The translations under genes were made by a program, and so were the position numbers. Below, piece after piece: positions 35,573-44,587 of a DNA stretch of 64,000 nucleotides (its first letter is position 1; each line of letters begins with the position of its first letter). The notes beneath the pieces are model-generated. The model ran no database searches and was not told where the DNA came from. It saw nothing but the letters and a program-made list of their open reading frames with translations. Origin of the DNA: Marinobacter aromaticivorans (lineage in GTDB: Bacteria > Pseudomonadota > Gammaproteobacteria > Pseudomonadales > Oleiphilaceae). The stretch spans positions 1 through 64,000 of the forward strand of contig NZ_NIHD01000003.1 in NCBI RefSeq assembly GCF_002806975.1, read 5' to 3'.

Positions 35573-36460
35573 ATGAAAACCCCAGTGTCTTTTTCTGAGC
35601 CGTCCAAACTGCGCTTGCTGTGTTTCCGTGTGATGTTAGCCGCATTGGTGCTGTTTGCATCCGGATGCACTTTCTACCAGTCCATTGGCAAAAGCACCGG
35701 GGCCTTCCTGCACCCGGTCTCCGGCCACGATTTCGTACACATTGATAACGACCAGTGGAACCGCAACAAGCATTCGGTTCTGTACTTCTATCGCACCCAC
35801 TCCCAGTGGGCCGCCGACGAGATTGAGGCGCCCAGTGTTTATATTGACGACAATCACTATTTCAATATTCGTAACAACAGTTACACCTGGCTGGTGGTAA
35901 GCCCCGGAGAACGCCATATTGCCATGCGCCGGCCTTTGCTTGGCCTGGAGGGGGTGAACTCGTTCAGCCTCAGCCTGATTGCTGATGCCACGCTCAATGT
36001 TGAGGCCGGGCGAATTTATTATCTGCGGTACAATGAGCTGACTGAGCCCACACAGGTGCACCCCGATCTGGATCCGGAACACCCGCTTGCCCGGGGTGAC
36101 CTGCAACTGGTTACCCGGGAATACGCCATGCAGGGGCAGGAGATAGTATCAACGCGCTTTCTGAACAGTGATCTGCTGGCGCCAAATCATGCAGCAGTCT
36201 CTATTGTAGAGGTCAACGAGGATGTGGATTACGAACGGCGCATGGTTCTCCTGAAACAGGAGCGCCGGCTGGAAATGGAAAGGCTTGAGAGGGAAGGTCG
36301 TTATGACCCTCCATCCTGGTACTGGCCTTTTGGTGGTGACCCCTCGGTGCCGCTTGAGACGGACCGGAAAATTGAGCTGTTGGAGCAGGAGTATGCAGCG
36401 CTGGAGGCGGAACGGGAGCGTCGCGAAGCAGCGGAATCGGACGGTTGGTGGTTTTTTTAG
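35573..36460 (+). CDS. Lipoprotein with DUF2846-like domain
   Basis: The 295-residue protein has a signal peptide and lipobox (LVLFASGC, Cys32). The next part, with VLYFYRTHSQWAADEIEAPS, VYIDDNHYFNIRNNSYTWLV and PGERHI, resembles DUF2846 lipoproteins. The C-terminus is charged, with a predicted coiled coil, and ends in the aromatic WWFF. ATG 35573 follows AAGGATGAAGAG. The function is unknown; the tail is unusual. The tRNA promoter begins about 18 bases after the stop. Confidence 0.82.
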   Translation: MKTPVSFSEPSKLRLLCFRVMLAALVLFASGCTFYQSIGKSTGAFLHPVSGHDFVHIDNDQWNRNKHSVLYFYRTHSQWAADEIEAPSVYIDDNHYFNIRNNSYTWLVVSPGERHIAMRRPLLGLEGVNSFSLSLIADATLNVEAGRIYYLRYNELTEPTQVHPDLDPEHPLARGDLQLVTREYAMQGQEIVSTRFLNSDLLAPNHAAVSIVEVNEDVDYERRMVLLKQERRLEMERLEREGRYDPPSWYWPFGGDPSVPLETDRKIELLEQEYAALEAERERREAAESDGWWFF

Positions 36461-36477
36461 ACTTTCCCGAAAAAGAT

Positions 36478-36505
36478 TTGACACCGCCGGGTAAATGCTT
36501 AAAAT
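36478..36505 (+). promoter_or_regulatory. Promoter of the tRNA cluster
   Basis: A perfect -35 TTGACA, 16 bases, and -10 TAAAAT, followed by a G/C-rich start region (GCGCCTC), as found at stringently controlled stable-RNA promoters. It lies about 85 bases before the first tRNA. Confidence 0.8.
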
Positions 36506-36590
36506 GCGCCTCTCACTTGGTTGAGCATTGAAGTTTGTTCGCAGGCTCAGTTAACCTCAGCGCAAGTGAACGGCTTTGAAATGCTGAAGT

Positions 36591-36666
36591 GGGTGGTTAG
36601 CTCAGCTGGGAGAGCATCGCCCTTACAAGGCGAGGGTCACTGGTTCGATCCCAGTACCACCCACCA
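36591..36666 (+). tRNA. tRNA-Val (TAC), first copy
   Basis: A 76-base cloverleaf: acceptor GGGTGGT/ACCACCC, D arm with AGCTGGGA, anticodon loop CTTACAA with TAC, T loop TTCGATC, and encoded CCA. It is identical to the copy at 36833. Confidence 0.97.
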
Positions 36667-36735
36667 CTTACTTTCAAGGCACACATCGAGTTCTTGCATT
36701 CGATGTGCGACTCAGGCTCAATGCCGGGTTGATGC

Positions 36736-36812
36736 GGAGCGGTAGTTCAGTTGGTTAGAATACCGGCCTGTCACGCCGGGGGTCGCGGGTTCGAGTCCCG
36801 TCCGCTCCGCCA
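36736..36812 (+). tRNA. tRNA-Asp (GTC)
   Basis: A 77-base cloverleaf: acceptor GGAGCGG/CCGCTCC, anticodon loop CTGTCAC with GTC, T arm GCGGG-TTCGAGT-CCCGT, discriminator G and encoded CCA. Confidence 0.97.
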
Positions 36813-36832
36813 CTATTTTCTGATTTATTCCC

Positions 36833-36908
36833 GGGTGGTTAGCTCAGCTGGGAGAGCATCGCCCTTACAAGGCGAGGGTCACTGGTTCGATCCCAGTACC
36901 ACCCACCA
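36833..36908 (+). tRNA. tRNA-Val (TAC), second copy
   Basis: An exact repeat of the first tRNA-Val. It lies 20 bases after tRNA-Asp. The cluster is probably one precursor RNA, ending at the terminator at 36917. Confidence 0.97.
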
Positions 36909-36916
36909 GATTCTGA

Positions 36917-36948
36917 AAGGGCAAGTCCGCAGGACTTGCCCTTTTTTC
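36917..36948. terminator. Terminator of the tRNA cluster
   Basis: A 12-base-pair perfect stem AAGGGCAAGTCC/GGACTTGCCCTT with a three-base loop and a T-run ends the tRNA transcript. It abuts the stop codon of the SDR gene and can serve both strands. Confidence 0.93.
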
Positions 36949-38355
36949 TTATTTCCCGATCAGCGACTGACCACACACCCGCACAACGTTCCCGTTTACG
37001 CCGCCGGATGCCGGGCTGCAATACCAGGCAATGGTTTCTGCAACGTCTACTGGCTGGCCACCCTGAGAAAGGCTGTTCATGCGCCGCCCGGCTTCGCGCA
37101 AGGTTACGGGCATGGCAGCAGTCATCCGTGTTTCAATAAAGCCGGGCGCTACTGCGTTAATGGTAACGCCGTTCTTCACCTGTTTTGCCATGGCCTCGAC
37201 ATAACCGATTACGCCGGATTTCGCGGCAGAATAGTTTGTTTGCCCGAAGTTGCCCGCGATGCCGCTAATGGACGAAATGCATACAATGCGCCCGTTTTCG
37301 TTGAGCAGTTCCCGCGTCATGAGTTCATCGTTAATGTGCTCTTCTGCGGCCAGGTTCACAGCGATGGTCATATCCCAGAAATGCTCGGGCATATTGCCCA
37401 GGGTTTTGTCGCGGGTAATGCCGGCGTTGTGAATGACCAGGTCGACGCCGCCAAAATGCTTCTCTATATAGTCCGCTATCTTCTTTGGGGCGTCTGCCGC
37501 CGTAATATCGCAGGCCAGGGCTTTGCCCTTGATGGCGCTGGTTACCTTTTCCAGTTCTTCCATGGCCGGCTCAATATCCAACCCGATCACTGTAGCGCCA
37601 TCCCGGGAGAGGGTTTCGGCAATGGATGCACCAATGCCCCGTGATGCGCCTGTCACCAGCGCGACTTTCCCCGTGAGTGGCGCAACGGGATTGGTTGTCG
37701 GGGCGCTGGTGCTCTTGCCGATACGCACAACCTGGCCGGATACATACGCCGAACGGGCGGAGAGGAAAAAGCGCAGGCTGGATTCCAGTTGCTTCTCCGC
37801 GTTGGGTGCCATCCAGAGCAGGTTCGCGGTTGTGCCCTTCTTGCCAACTTCTTTGCCTATACTCCGTGTAAAGCCTTCCAGGGCTTGTTGGGCTGCTGCC
37901 TGGGCTACCTTGCGGCAGGTGGCAGGATCCTGGCCTATAATCACCACGCGGGCATTTGTGCCTAGTTTTTTGATGGTAGGGTGAAAGAAATCGTACAGAG
38001 TGCGAAGATCGTCCGGGCCTTTCAGACCGGTGGCATCGAATACCAGGGCGGAAAACTTTTTGTCTGTTTCGGCGGCCAGATCCAGTGCCTCCGCTTTGTT
38101 GCCTGCTTTTGATGAGTCCTCCAGTGTGCTCTTGCCGCTGGCATGATGAAGTGTGGCAGCGCTGGCACCGAGAACTCCGCCAATTGTGGCAATAGCCTTG
38201 CCGCCGTTACCTGCGCCCACCAGAACATCACCCTCAATAAAAGGCTGGTCCGCGCGCTTGAGTCGCTTAAGGGGAACCGGTGAGGGCAATCCCAGAGTTT
38301 GTGCGGCGGTTTTGCCCACCGGGGTGTTTACAAGTTTCAGGTAGATGTCTGACAT
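36949..38355 (-). CDS. fabG: 3-oxoacyl-ACP reductase-like SDR (FabG4 type)
   Basis: The 468-residue protein is longer than classical FabG. The N-terminal half is an extra Rossmann-like region without catalytic motifs; the second half is the NAD(P)-binding SDR, with TGASRGIGASIAETL, NAGITRD and the catalytic S362, Y375, K379 (NYSAAK). It resembles FabG4-type reductases of fatty-acid or polyester metabolism. ATG 38355 follows AAGGA. It is divergent from a thiolase, suggesting joint work in beta-ketoacyl handling. Confidence 0.9.
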   Translation of the reverse strand: MSDIYLKLVNTPVGKTAAQTLGLPSPVPLKRLKRADQPFIEGDVLVGAGNGGKAIATIGGVLGASAATLHHASGKSTLEDSSKAGNKAEALDLAAETDKKFSALVFDATGLKGPDDLRTLYDFFHPTIKKLGTNARVVIIGQDPATCRKVAQAAAQQALEGFTRSIGKEVGKKGTTANLLWMAPNAEKQLESSLRFFLSARSAYVSGQVVRIGKSTSAPTTNPVAPLTGKVALVTGASRGIGASIAETLSRDGATVIGLDIEPAMEELEKVTSAIKGKALACDITAADAPKKIADYIEKHFGGVDLVIHNAGITRDKTLGNMPEHFWDMTIAVNLAAEEHINDELMTRELLNENGRIVCISSISGIAGNFGQTNYSAAKSGVIGYVEAMAKQVKNGVTINAVAPGFIETRMTAAMPVTLREAGRRMNSLSQGGQPVDVAETIAWYCSPASGGVNGNVVRVCGQSLIGK

Positions 38356-38576
38356 GACTTCGTCCTTGCGTTGCGATGATGGGTGGATCATGTTGGTTGC
38401 CAGAATAAAGAATCCGTGCGCTATGTGATTGACTCAATGCCTGCGGGGCTTTGTCATGGCTGCCAATGAGGCTGCGGCAGTTGGCGCTAGACTGGATTCG
38501 TAACCGCTTATCTAAGTGCAAGGGCATGAATGAACTGACCCCCGTACCTTGGAACTATTAACGAAAGGATATCATC

Positions 38577-39914
38577 ATGGCACAGGCTCAGAAATCCAAC
38601 CAGAAGAAACCGGCAGCAACGAAAATGCCAGACAAGAACGCTGGCGGGATTCGTCGTGTTGCCGTCATTGGCGGCAATCGGGTTCCCTTTGCACGCTCGA
38701 ATACAGCGTACAGCAAGGTCAGTAACCAGGAACTTCTGACCTCCGCCCTGCGCGGACTTGTGGACCGTTACGGACTGCAAGGCAAACGCCTGGGTGAAGT
38801 GGTTGCCGGCGCGGTCATCAAGCATTCGCGGGATTTCAACCTGACCCGGGAAGCCGCGCTGAGCTGCGGGCTGGCGCCGGAAACGCCGGCCTACGACATT
38901 CAGCAGGCGTGTGGAACGGGCCTGGAGGCGGCCATTCTGGTGGCTAACAAGATCGCTCTGGGCCAGATTGACTGTGGCATTGCCGGTGGCACCGACACAA
39001 CCTCGGATGCCCCAATCGGAGTGGGCGAAGGGCTGCGGGAAATCCTGCTGGATCTGAACCGGGCCAAATCCACTGGCGAGCGTCTGAAAATTCTCAGTAG
39101 TTTCCGCCCGGGCCATCTGAAACCGGAAATACCGCAGAATGGTGAGCCTCGCACCGGTATGTCCATGGGCGAGCATGCACAGGTAACCGCCCATGAGTGG
39201 TCCATCCCGCGAGATGAGCAGGATCTGCTGGCATGGGAAAGTCACCAGAAGCTGATGAAAGCCTATGAAGAGGGCTTTTTCAGCGATTTAATGACACCGC
39301 TTGCCGGTCTTGAAAAAGACAACATCCTGCGACCGGATACAACGCTGGAAAAGCTGGCAACCTTGAAGCCGGTTTTTGATCGCGAGAAGGGCACCCTGAC
39401 CGCCGCCAACAGCACTGCGTTGACCGATGGTGCCTCCTGCGTGCTTCTGGCCAGCGAAGAATGGGCCAAAGCCAATAATTTTGAGGTAAAAGCCTGGCTG
39501 ACTTTCTCGGAAGTCGCCGCAGTGGATTTTGTGGACAAAAAAGAGGGTCTGCTGATGGCCCCGGCATACGCTGTGCCGCGCCTGCTTGATAAAGCCGGTC
39601 TTACGCTGCAGGATTTCGATTTCTATGAAATCCACGAAGCCTTTGCAGCCCAGGTGCTTTCAACACTCAAAGCCTGGGAAGATCCGGCATTCTGCAAGGA
39701 CAAGCTGGGTCTGGACAAACCTCTGGGCAGCATTGATCGCGACAGGTTGAACGTGAAAGGCAGCAGCCTGGCAACGGGGCATCCCTTTGCAGCCACAGGC
39801 GGGCGTATAGTTGCCACGCTTGCAAAGCTGCTGGAAGAAAAGGGCAGTGGCCGAGGCCTGATTTCAATCTGTGCCGCCGGGGGCCAGGGCGTAACGGCAA
39901 TTCTGGAGCGATAA
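38577..39914 (+). CDS. fadI: Acetyl-CoA acetyltransferase (FadI-type thiolase)
   Basis: The 445-residue thiolase has nucleophile C112 (IQQACGTGLEAA), H402 (GHPFAATGG) and C432 (CAAGGQG). A Lys/Ala/Pro-rich N-terminal extension of about 20 residues precedes the core (RRVAVIGGNRVPFARS). It cleaves or makes beta-ketoacyl-CoA. The ATG follows AAAGGA. It is divergent from the SDR with 221 bases between them, which likely hold both promoters. Naming as FadI is based on resemblance and is less sure than the fold. Confidence 0.9.
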   Translation: MAQAQKSNQKKPAATKMPDKNAGGIRRVAVIGGNRVPFARSNTAYSKVSNQELLTSALRGLVDRYGLQGKRLGEVVAGAVIKHSRDFNLTREAALSCGLAPETPAYDIQQACGTGLEAAILVANKIALGQIDCGIAGGTDTTSDAPIGVGEGLREILLDLNRAKSTGERLKILSSFRPGHLKPEIPQNGEPRTGMSMGEHAQVTAHEWSIPRDEQDLLAWESHQKLMKAYEEGFFSDLMTPLAGLEKDNILRPDTTLEKLATLKPVFDREKGTLTAANSTALTDGASCVLLASEEWAKANNFEVKAWLTFSEVAAVDFVDKKEGLLMAPAYAVPRLLDKAGLTLQDFDFYEIHEAFAAQVLSTLKAWEDPAFCKDKLGLDKPLGSIDRDRLNVKGSSLATGHPFAATGGRIVATLAKLLEEKGSGRGLISICAAGGQGVTAILER

Positions 39915-39937
39915 GTTGCGGGAAAGCCGGAGCGGTT

Positions 39938-40360
39938 TCACGCAGGTTCGGTTTGGCGCCGAGGCCTGCGTGCTACCTCATAACCTGCATGATTCGTATG
40001 GATGATGCCGCTACGGGCGCCGGTGGTCACAATTGGTTGCATGCTCATGAATTCACTGCCGGCACCCAGCATGCAACTGCTGCCGGCCCGGGCAATTTCA
40101 TGGTCTGTCACACCCTCTCGTATTACTGCTGCAGCGGCGTCCAGGCCCGCGCCGAAGTGCCTGATGTGCGTTGCACCTGCCTGGCCAGATCGCGGCCCAC
40201 AGCCTCGGGGGCTTGCCACGGATAGCCGATAACCTCGTCCGCCCGGGTCAGATACACGGCGAACCGAGGCCAGCCTTGCCTCGTATTCACCGGGCTCGAA
40301 TGCCAGTACAGGATCCGGGAATTGCTGCTGAAGTTTGTCCCGGTAGCTACGGTAATCCAT
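39938..40360 (-). pseudogene. M24 metallopeptidase pseudogene (creatinase/aminopeptidase-P-like)
   Basis: The minus-strand frame contains an M24-like piece, REGVTDHEIARA then EFMSMQPIVTTGARSGIIHTNH, but totals only 140 residues where the family has nearly 400. In an overlapping frame the piece FAVYLTRADEVIGYPWQAPEAVG continues a plausible alignment, so at least one frameshift is present. The upstream and downstream parts of the domain are missing. The gene converges on the thiolase. It resembles ectoine or Xaa-Pro hydrolases, but a precise name is not possible. Confidence 0.6.
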
Positions 40361-40731
40361 GACTCTGTCGCTCTCGGTTCCGGAAACGGATTATCATTAA
40401 GCCTTGATTGAGGCCCGGCTTGCAAGCGTACGGGTTTTAAATGCGGCTTCTTTCTACCCACCATTCACCGCAACCAGATTGTGGTTCATAAGCAGGCCGG
40501 TATTACTTCGTTATTCGTTGAAATGATTAAGGTCAATTTGATTAGATCGATTTTGAATATATTTAATATCCACATAAAACAGTGGGTTGGCCTTAATATC
40601 GAATTTATCGATTTATTTCTCCTGACTATTTTATTTTGTCGTTGGATTTTTGATTCCTAGAGTGCGGGCAGGTTTCACCAGGTTTGGCTGGAAACCGGTA
40701 ATTTATTTATAGCTCACACGGATCATCCAAC
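40361..40731. other. A/T-rich intergenic region upstream of cysJ
   Basis: This 371-base stretch holds no gene I can support. About 40500-40680 is notably A/T-rich with TTTAATAT-like strings, as expected of a CysB-regulated promoter region, but I could not define a firm -10/-35 pair. Its left part may carry more of the decayed M24 gene. Confidence 0.5.
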
Positions 40732-42534
40732 ATGACGACAGATCTGAACTCATCGCCGCTTTCGGCGGGTCAACAGGCCCGCCTGGCAGAGCTTCTTGAC
40801 GGGATAAGCGAAGGGCAGCTTTTCTGGCTGGCGGGCTTTCTGGCCGGCAAGTGTTCAGGTGGTTCCGGGAGAGCGAGCGCCAATACGGTTGCTGCCGCAA
40901 TCACCCCTGTATCTGCAGCTCCGGAACTGACTGTTTTATTCGGCTCGCAAACCGGCAACGCAGAAGAGCTTGCTCAACAACTGGCGGCCCGGGCTGCGGA
41001 TAAAGGCGTATCCGCCAAGGTTGTGGATATGGCGGATTACAAGCACAGGCAGCTGAAGAAAGAGCAGTATCTTGCAGTGCTGGCCTCTACCCAAGGCGAG
41101 GGCGATCCACCTGACAATGCGCTGGATTTTCACGAGTTCCTGCATGGCAAAAAAGCGCCCAGGCTGGAAGGGCTCAGATACAGCGTGTTGTCGCTGGGGG
41201 ATTCCAGTTACGAGCATTTCTGCAAAACCGGACAGGATTTCGACAGCAAGCTTGCGGCTTTGGGCGCAACCGCCCTGGCCGAGCGAGTGGATTGCGATGT
41301 GGATTATGAAGACCTGGCCGAGGACTGGATCAACCGGGTGCTGGAGACCATTGCCAGCGAGGCAGGCGCCAGCCAGCCCGCGGCTGTCAACCCGTTAGCG
41401 GCAGAGCAGGCTCCGGTCTCGGCTCATAGCCGCAAGCATCCATACCCGGCGGTTATCCTCACCAACCAATTGCTCAGCGGCCGCGGTTCCGACAAGGAAG
41501 TACGGCATATTGAGCTATCCCTGGAAGACTCGGGGCTGGTCTATAAACCTGGCGATGCAGTGGGTGTGTTCCCGGAAAACAATCCGGCCCTGGTTAATGA
41601 GCTACTGAGTACACTGGATTTTGATGGCGAGCAGACAGTCTCTGCAGTTGAACGCGAGGTTTCGTTGCGAGAAGCTCTGGCTTTTTACCGCGAGATTACC
41701 CTGCTGACGCCACCGCTGATGAAGCACTGGGCAGACCTGGCGGCTGACGATGCCCTCAAGGCTCTGGTGGCAGACAGCGGCGAGCTCAGGGCCTGGATGG
41801 AAGGGCGCGACCTTCTGGATCTGATCAAGGCCTGGCCCATCCCCAGATTGGCACCCCAGGAACTGGTGAACCTGCTGCGCAAACTGCCCCCAAGACTCTA
41901 TTCCATCAGTTCCAGCCAGGCTGCTGTGGACGACGAAGTGCACATTACGGTTGCAGCCGTGCGCTATGCCAGCCATGGCCGGGATCGCGAGGGTGTGGCG
42001 TCTGCCTGGCTCTCGGACCGCATGAGCGAAGGGGATCAGGTACGGATCTATATCGACCCCAACAAGAAATTTGCCCTGCCGGATGACAGCAAACCGGTGA
42101 TCATGATTGGCCCGGGTACCGGCGTGGCACCCTTCCGTGCCTTCCTGCAGGAACGGGAAGAGCGGGAGGCGGAAGGCGAGAACTGGTTATTTTTCGGTGA
42201 TCGCCGGTTCCGCAGTGATTTCCTTTACCAGTCGGAGTGGCTCAAGTGGCGTCGCGATGGCCTGCTTACACGGCTGGATGTGGCTTTCTCACGGGATCAG
42301 GCCGAAAAGCGCTATGTGCAGCATTGCCTTAAGGAGAACAGCGCCGAGGTATGGGCCTGGCTGCAGCGGGGCGCCAGCCTGTATGTGTGTGGCGATGCCG
42401 ACAGAATGGCGCCGGATGTTCACCAGGCCCTGCTGGAGATTGCCAGTGAGCAGGGTGGGCTGAATCCGGAACAGGCGGAAGAGTTCCTGCGCCAGTTAAA
42501 CCGGGATAAACGTTACCAGCGGGATGTGTACTGA
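40732..42534 (+). CDS. cysJ: Sulfite reductase flavoprotein subunit
   Basis: A 600-residue diflavin reductase: an N-terminal flavodoxin domain (TVLFGSQTGNAEELAQQLA and STQGEGDPPDNA), then the FAD domain with LYSISSS, and the NADPH domain with MIGPGTGVAPFRAFLQER. It ends in RDVY, the conserved terminal aromatic of this family. It moves electrons from NADPH through FAD and FMN to CysI for sulfite reduction in cysteine synthesis. It overlaps cysI by one base. Confidence 0.96.
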   Translation: MTTDLNSSPLSAGQQARLAELLDGISEGQLFWLAGFLAGKCSGGSGRASANTVAAAITPVSAAPELTVLFGSQTGNAEELAQQLAARAADKGVSAKVVDMADYKHRQLKKEQYLAVLASTQGEGDPPDNALDFHEFLHGKKAPRLEGLRYSVLSLGDSSYEHFCKTGQDFDSKLAALGATALAERVDCDVDYEDLAEDWINRVLETIASEAGASQPAAVNPLAAEQAPVSAHSRKHPYPAVILTNQLLSGRGSDKEVRHIELSLEDSGLVYKPGDAVGVFPENNPALVNELLSTLDFDGEQTVSAVEREVSLREALAFYREITLLTPPLMKHWADLAADDALKALVADSGELRAWMEGRDLLDLIKAWPIPRLAPQELVNLLRKLPPRLYSISSSQAAVDDEVHITVAAVRYASHGRDREGVASAWLSDRMSEGDQVRIYIDPNKKFALPDDSKPVIMIGPGTGVAPFRAFLQEREEREAEGENWLFFGDRRFRSDFLYQSEWLKWRRDGLLTRLDVAFSRDQAEKRYVQHCLKENSAEVWAWLQRGASLYVCGDADRMAPDVHQALLEIASEQGGLNPEQAEEFLRQLNRDKRYQRDVY

Positions 42535-44231
42535 TGAGTGAACAACTGCCTGAAGCCGAAGTTATCAAGCGCGAGAGCAATTACCTGCGCGGAACCATTC
42601 TGGAAGGGCTGGCGGACCGCACCACCGGCGCCCTGCCGGAAGATGATACCAAGCTGACCAAATTCCACGGTTCTTACCAGCAGGATCACCGGGACGTGCG
42701 GGATGAGCGCCGGCGCCAGAAGCTGGAGCCCTTGTACCAGTTTATGGTGCGTCTGCGTTTGCCGGGCGGCGTGCTGACCGCAGGCCAGTGGCTGGGGCTG
42801 GATAAAATCGCCGACGAGTGTGCGGATTCCACGCTGCGCCTGACCACGCGCCAGACGTTCCAGTTCCACGGCGTGTTCAAGGAGCAGATGCAGCCTTTCA
42901 TGCAGAAAATTAATGCGCTGGGTCTGGATAGCCGCGGCGCCTGTGGTGATGTGAACCGCAATGTGATCAGCAACGTGAACCCTCACCAGTCGCAACTGCA
43001 AGGGGAGATTCATGAGCTGTCGCTGGCTATCAGCGAGCGTTTGCGCTGGCGCTCGGCGGCCTATGCCGAGATCTGGCTGGGGGAGGAGTGTGTTCAGAAA
43101 CTGGGCGAGGAAGAGGAGCCGTTTTACGGGTACAAATACCTGCCCCGCAAGTTCAAGATTGCGCTGGCCATTCCACCGAAAAACGACTGCGATGTGTTTG
43201 CCAACGATATCGGCCTGATTGCCATTGTGGAAGATAGCCAGGTACGTGGCTTTAATGTGGTGGTTGGTGGCGGCATGGGGCTGACCTATGGCGACCCGGC
43301 CACCTATCCGCGCCTGGCCACCATGGCAGGCTATGTTCCGAAAGAGCAGATCGTGGATGCCTGCGAAGCCATCTGTGCCATTCAGCGGGATTTTGGTGAC
43401 CGTACCAATCGCGCCCACGCCCGCTTCAAATACACCATTGATGACCATGGCATGGACTGGTTCCGGGAACGCTTTGCAGAATACCACGGGCAGGCCTTTG
43501 AAAAGCCGCGCTCATTCAGCCTGAGCCACAACGGCGACCGGTTCGGCTGGGTGGAAGGTGAGGATGGCAATCAGCATCTGACGCTGCTTATCCCCACAGG
43601 CCGGGTGGCGGATACGGAAAACGGACTGTTGCGAACGGCACTGCGTAAAATCGCGGAAATTCACGACGGCAGCTTTCGTATTACCTGTAATCAGAACCTG
43701 CTTGTCGCTAATGTATCGCCGGAGAAGAAGTCGGCGGTGGACGCCATCGTAGAGGAATACAAGCTGGATGCCGGCAATCGCAGTTCGCCCTTGCGCCAGA
43801 ATTCCATGGCCTGTGTTGCTCTGCCAACCTGTGGCCTGGCCATGGCAGAAGCCGAACGCTTCCTGCCGGAGTTTGTCACCCGCGTGGAGCAGGCCATGGC
43901 GGAAGAAGGGCTGGAGCCGGAGGCCATCAATCTGCGTATTACCGGCTGCCCCAACGGCTGTGCCCGCCCGTACCTGGGTGAGATTGCGCTGACCGGTAAA
44001 GCGCCTGGCAAGTATAATCTCTACCTGGGCGCGGATTTTTCGGGCCAGCGCATGAACAGGCTGTACCGGGAGAACATTGATACAGACACAATCCTGAGCG
44101 AGCTGCGGCCGCTGTTCCGGACCTACCAGCAGCAACGTGAGGTTAACGAGCGTTTTGGTGATTTTCTGGTCAGAATTGGTATCGTAGAACAGGAACGCAC
44201 ACCGACTATGTTGCACCAGCCGGTGAAATAA
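42534..44231 (+). CDS. cysI: Sulfite reductase hemoprotein subunit
   Basis: The 565-residue subunit reduces sulfite to sulfide with six electrons. The siroheme and iron-sulfur cluster cysteines are in CVALPTCGLAMAEAER and TGCPNGCARPYLGE. RLTTRQTFQFHGVFK and GDVNRNVISNVNPH are the siroheme-site blocks. The start overlaps the cysJ stop by one base (TGATG), a translational coupling. The 72-residue gene that follows may be coexpressed. Confidence 0.97.
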   Translation: MSEQLPEAEVIKRESNYLRGTILEGLADRTTGALPEDDTKLTKFHGSYQQDHRDVRDERRRQKLEPLYQFMVRLRLPGGVLTAGQWLGLDKIADECADSTLRLTTRQTFQFHGVFKEQMQPFMQKINALGLDSRGACGDVNRNVISNVNPHQSQLQGEIHELSLAISERLRWRSAAYAEIWLGEECVQKLGEEEEPFYGYKYLPRKFKIALAIPPKNDCDVFANDIGLIAIVEDSQVRGFNVVVGGGMGLTYGDPATYPRLATMAGYVPKEQIVDACEAICAIQRDFGDRTNRAHARFKYTIDDHGMDWFRERFAEYHGQAFEKPRSFSLSHNGDRFGWVEGEDGNQHLTLLIPTGRVADTENGLLRTALRKIAEIHDGSFRITCNQNLLVANVSPEKKSAVDAIVEEYKLDAGNRSSPLRQNSMACVALPTCGLAMAEAERFLPEFVTRVEQAMAEEGLEPEAINLRITGCPNGCARPYLGEIALTGKAPGKYNLYLGADFSGQRMNRLYRENIDTDTILSELRPLFRTYQQQREVNERFGDFLVRIGIVEQERTPTMLHQPVK

Positions 44232-44255
44232 ACCGGGCCGTGCACAAGGAGCATT

Positions 44256-44474
44256 ATGAACGATGCTGAAGCCAAAGAGTGGGAACGCCTTGCTTTTGTG
44301 GCGGGGCGGGACGGCGTGCCTGCTGCCCTGGCGTTTGCGCAGCAGGGTTTCCGGCAATACACCGCAGCTATTCGCGAGGCGGACTCTGGCGGGAATCAGT
44401 ACGGTGCTGCCTATCGGGATAGCCTGGAAGCTTCGCTTGCCGTTTATCAGTCTTACATTTCAGATAACGAATAA
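44256..44474 (+). CDS. Small hypothetical protein after cysI
   Basis: A 72-residue hydrophilic protein, MNDAEAKEWERLAFVAGRDG with RQYTAAIREA and YRDSLEASLAVYQSYI; likely helical. It is 24 bases downstream of cysI and has an AAGGAG ribosome site, so it is probably made with the sulfite reductase. I do not recognise the family. A 45-base stem-loop follows. Confidence 0.75.
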   Translation: MNDAEAKEWERLAFVAGRDGVPAALAFAQQGFRQYTAAIREADSGGNQYGAAYRDSLEASLAVYQSYISDNE

Positions 44475-44496
44475 ACCTTAAACGGCTAAAGCGAAA

Positions 44497-44541
44497 CCCT
44501 CTGAATAGCGCGGCCAGGGCACGGCTGCATTATTCAGAGGG
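44497..44541. repeat. Stem-loop between the cysJI operon and the RIC-like gene
   Basis: CCCTCTGAATA and TATTCAGAGGG form a perfect 11-base-pair stem with a 23-base G/C-rich loop. There is no T-run. It lies between converging genes and may act as an mRNA-stabilising or termination structure. Confidence 0.6.
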
Positions 44542-44587
44542 CGGGCTCCATTCGTGTGATACAACCTGATTCTGCCCCCGTTGAGCC

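Noticed and set aside
36591..36948. tRNA cluster as an integration site
   Set aside because: No integrase gene or duplicated tRNA 3' end fragment bounding an island is visible.
42513..43487. 324-residue minus-strand frame over cysJ/cysI
   Set aside because: A shadow of cysI, which has all cofactor motifs.
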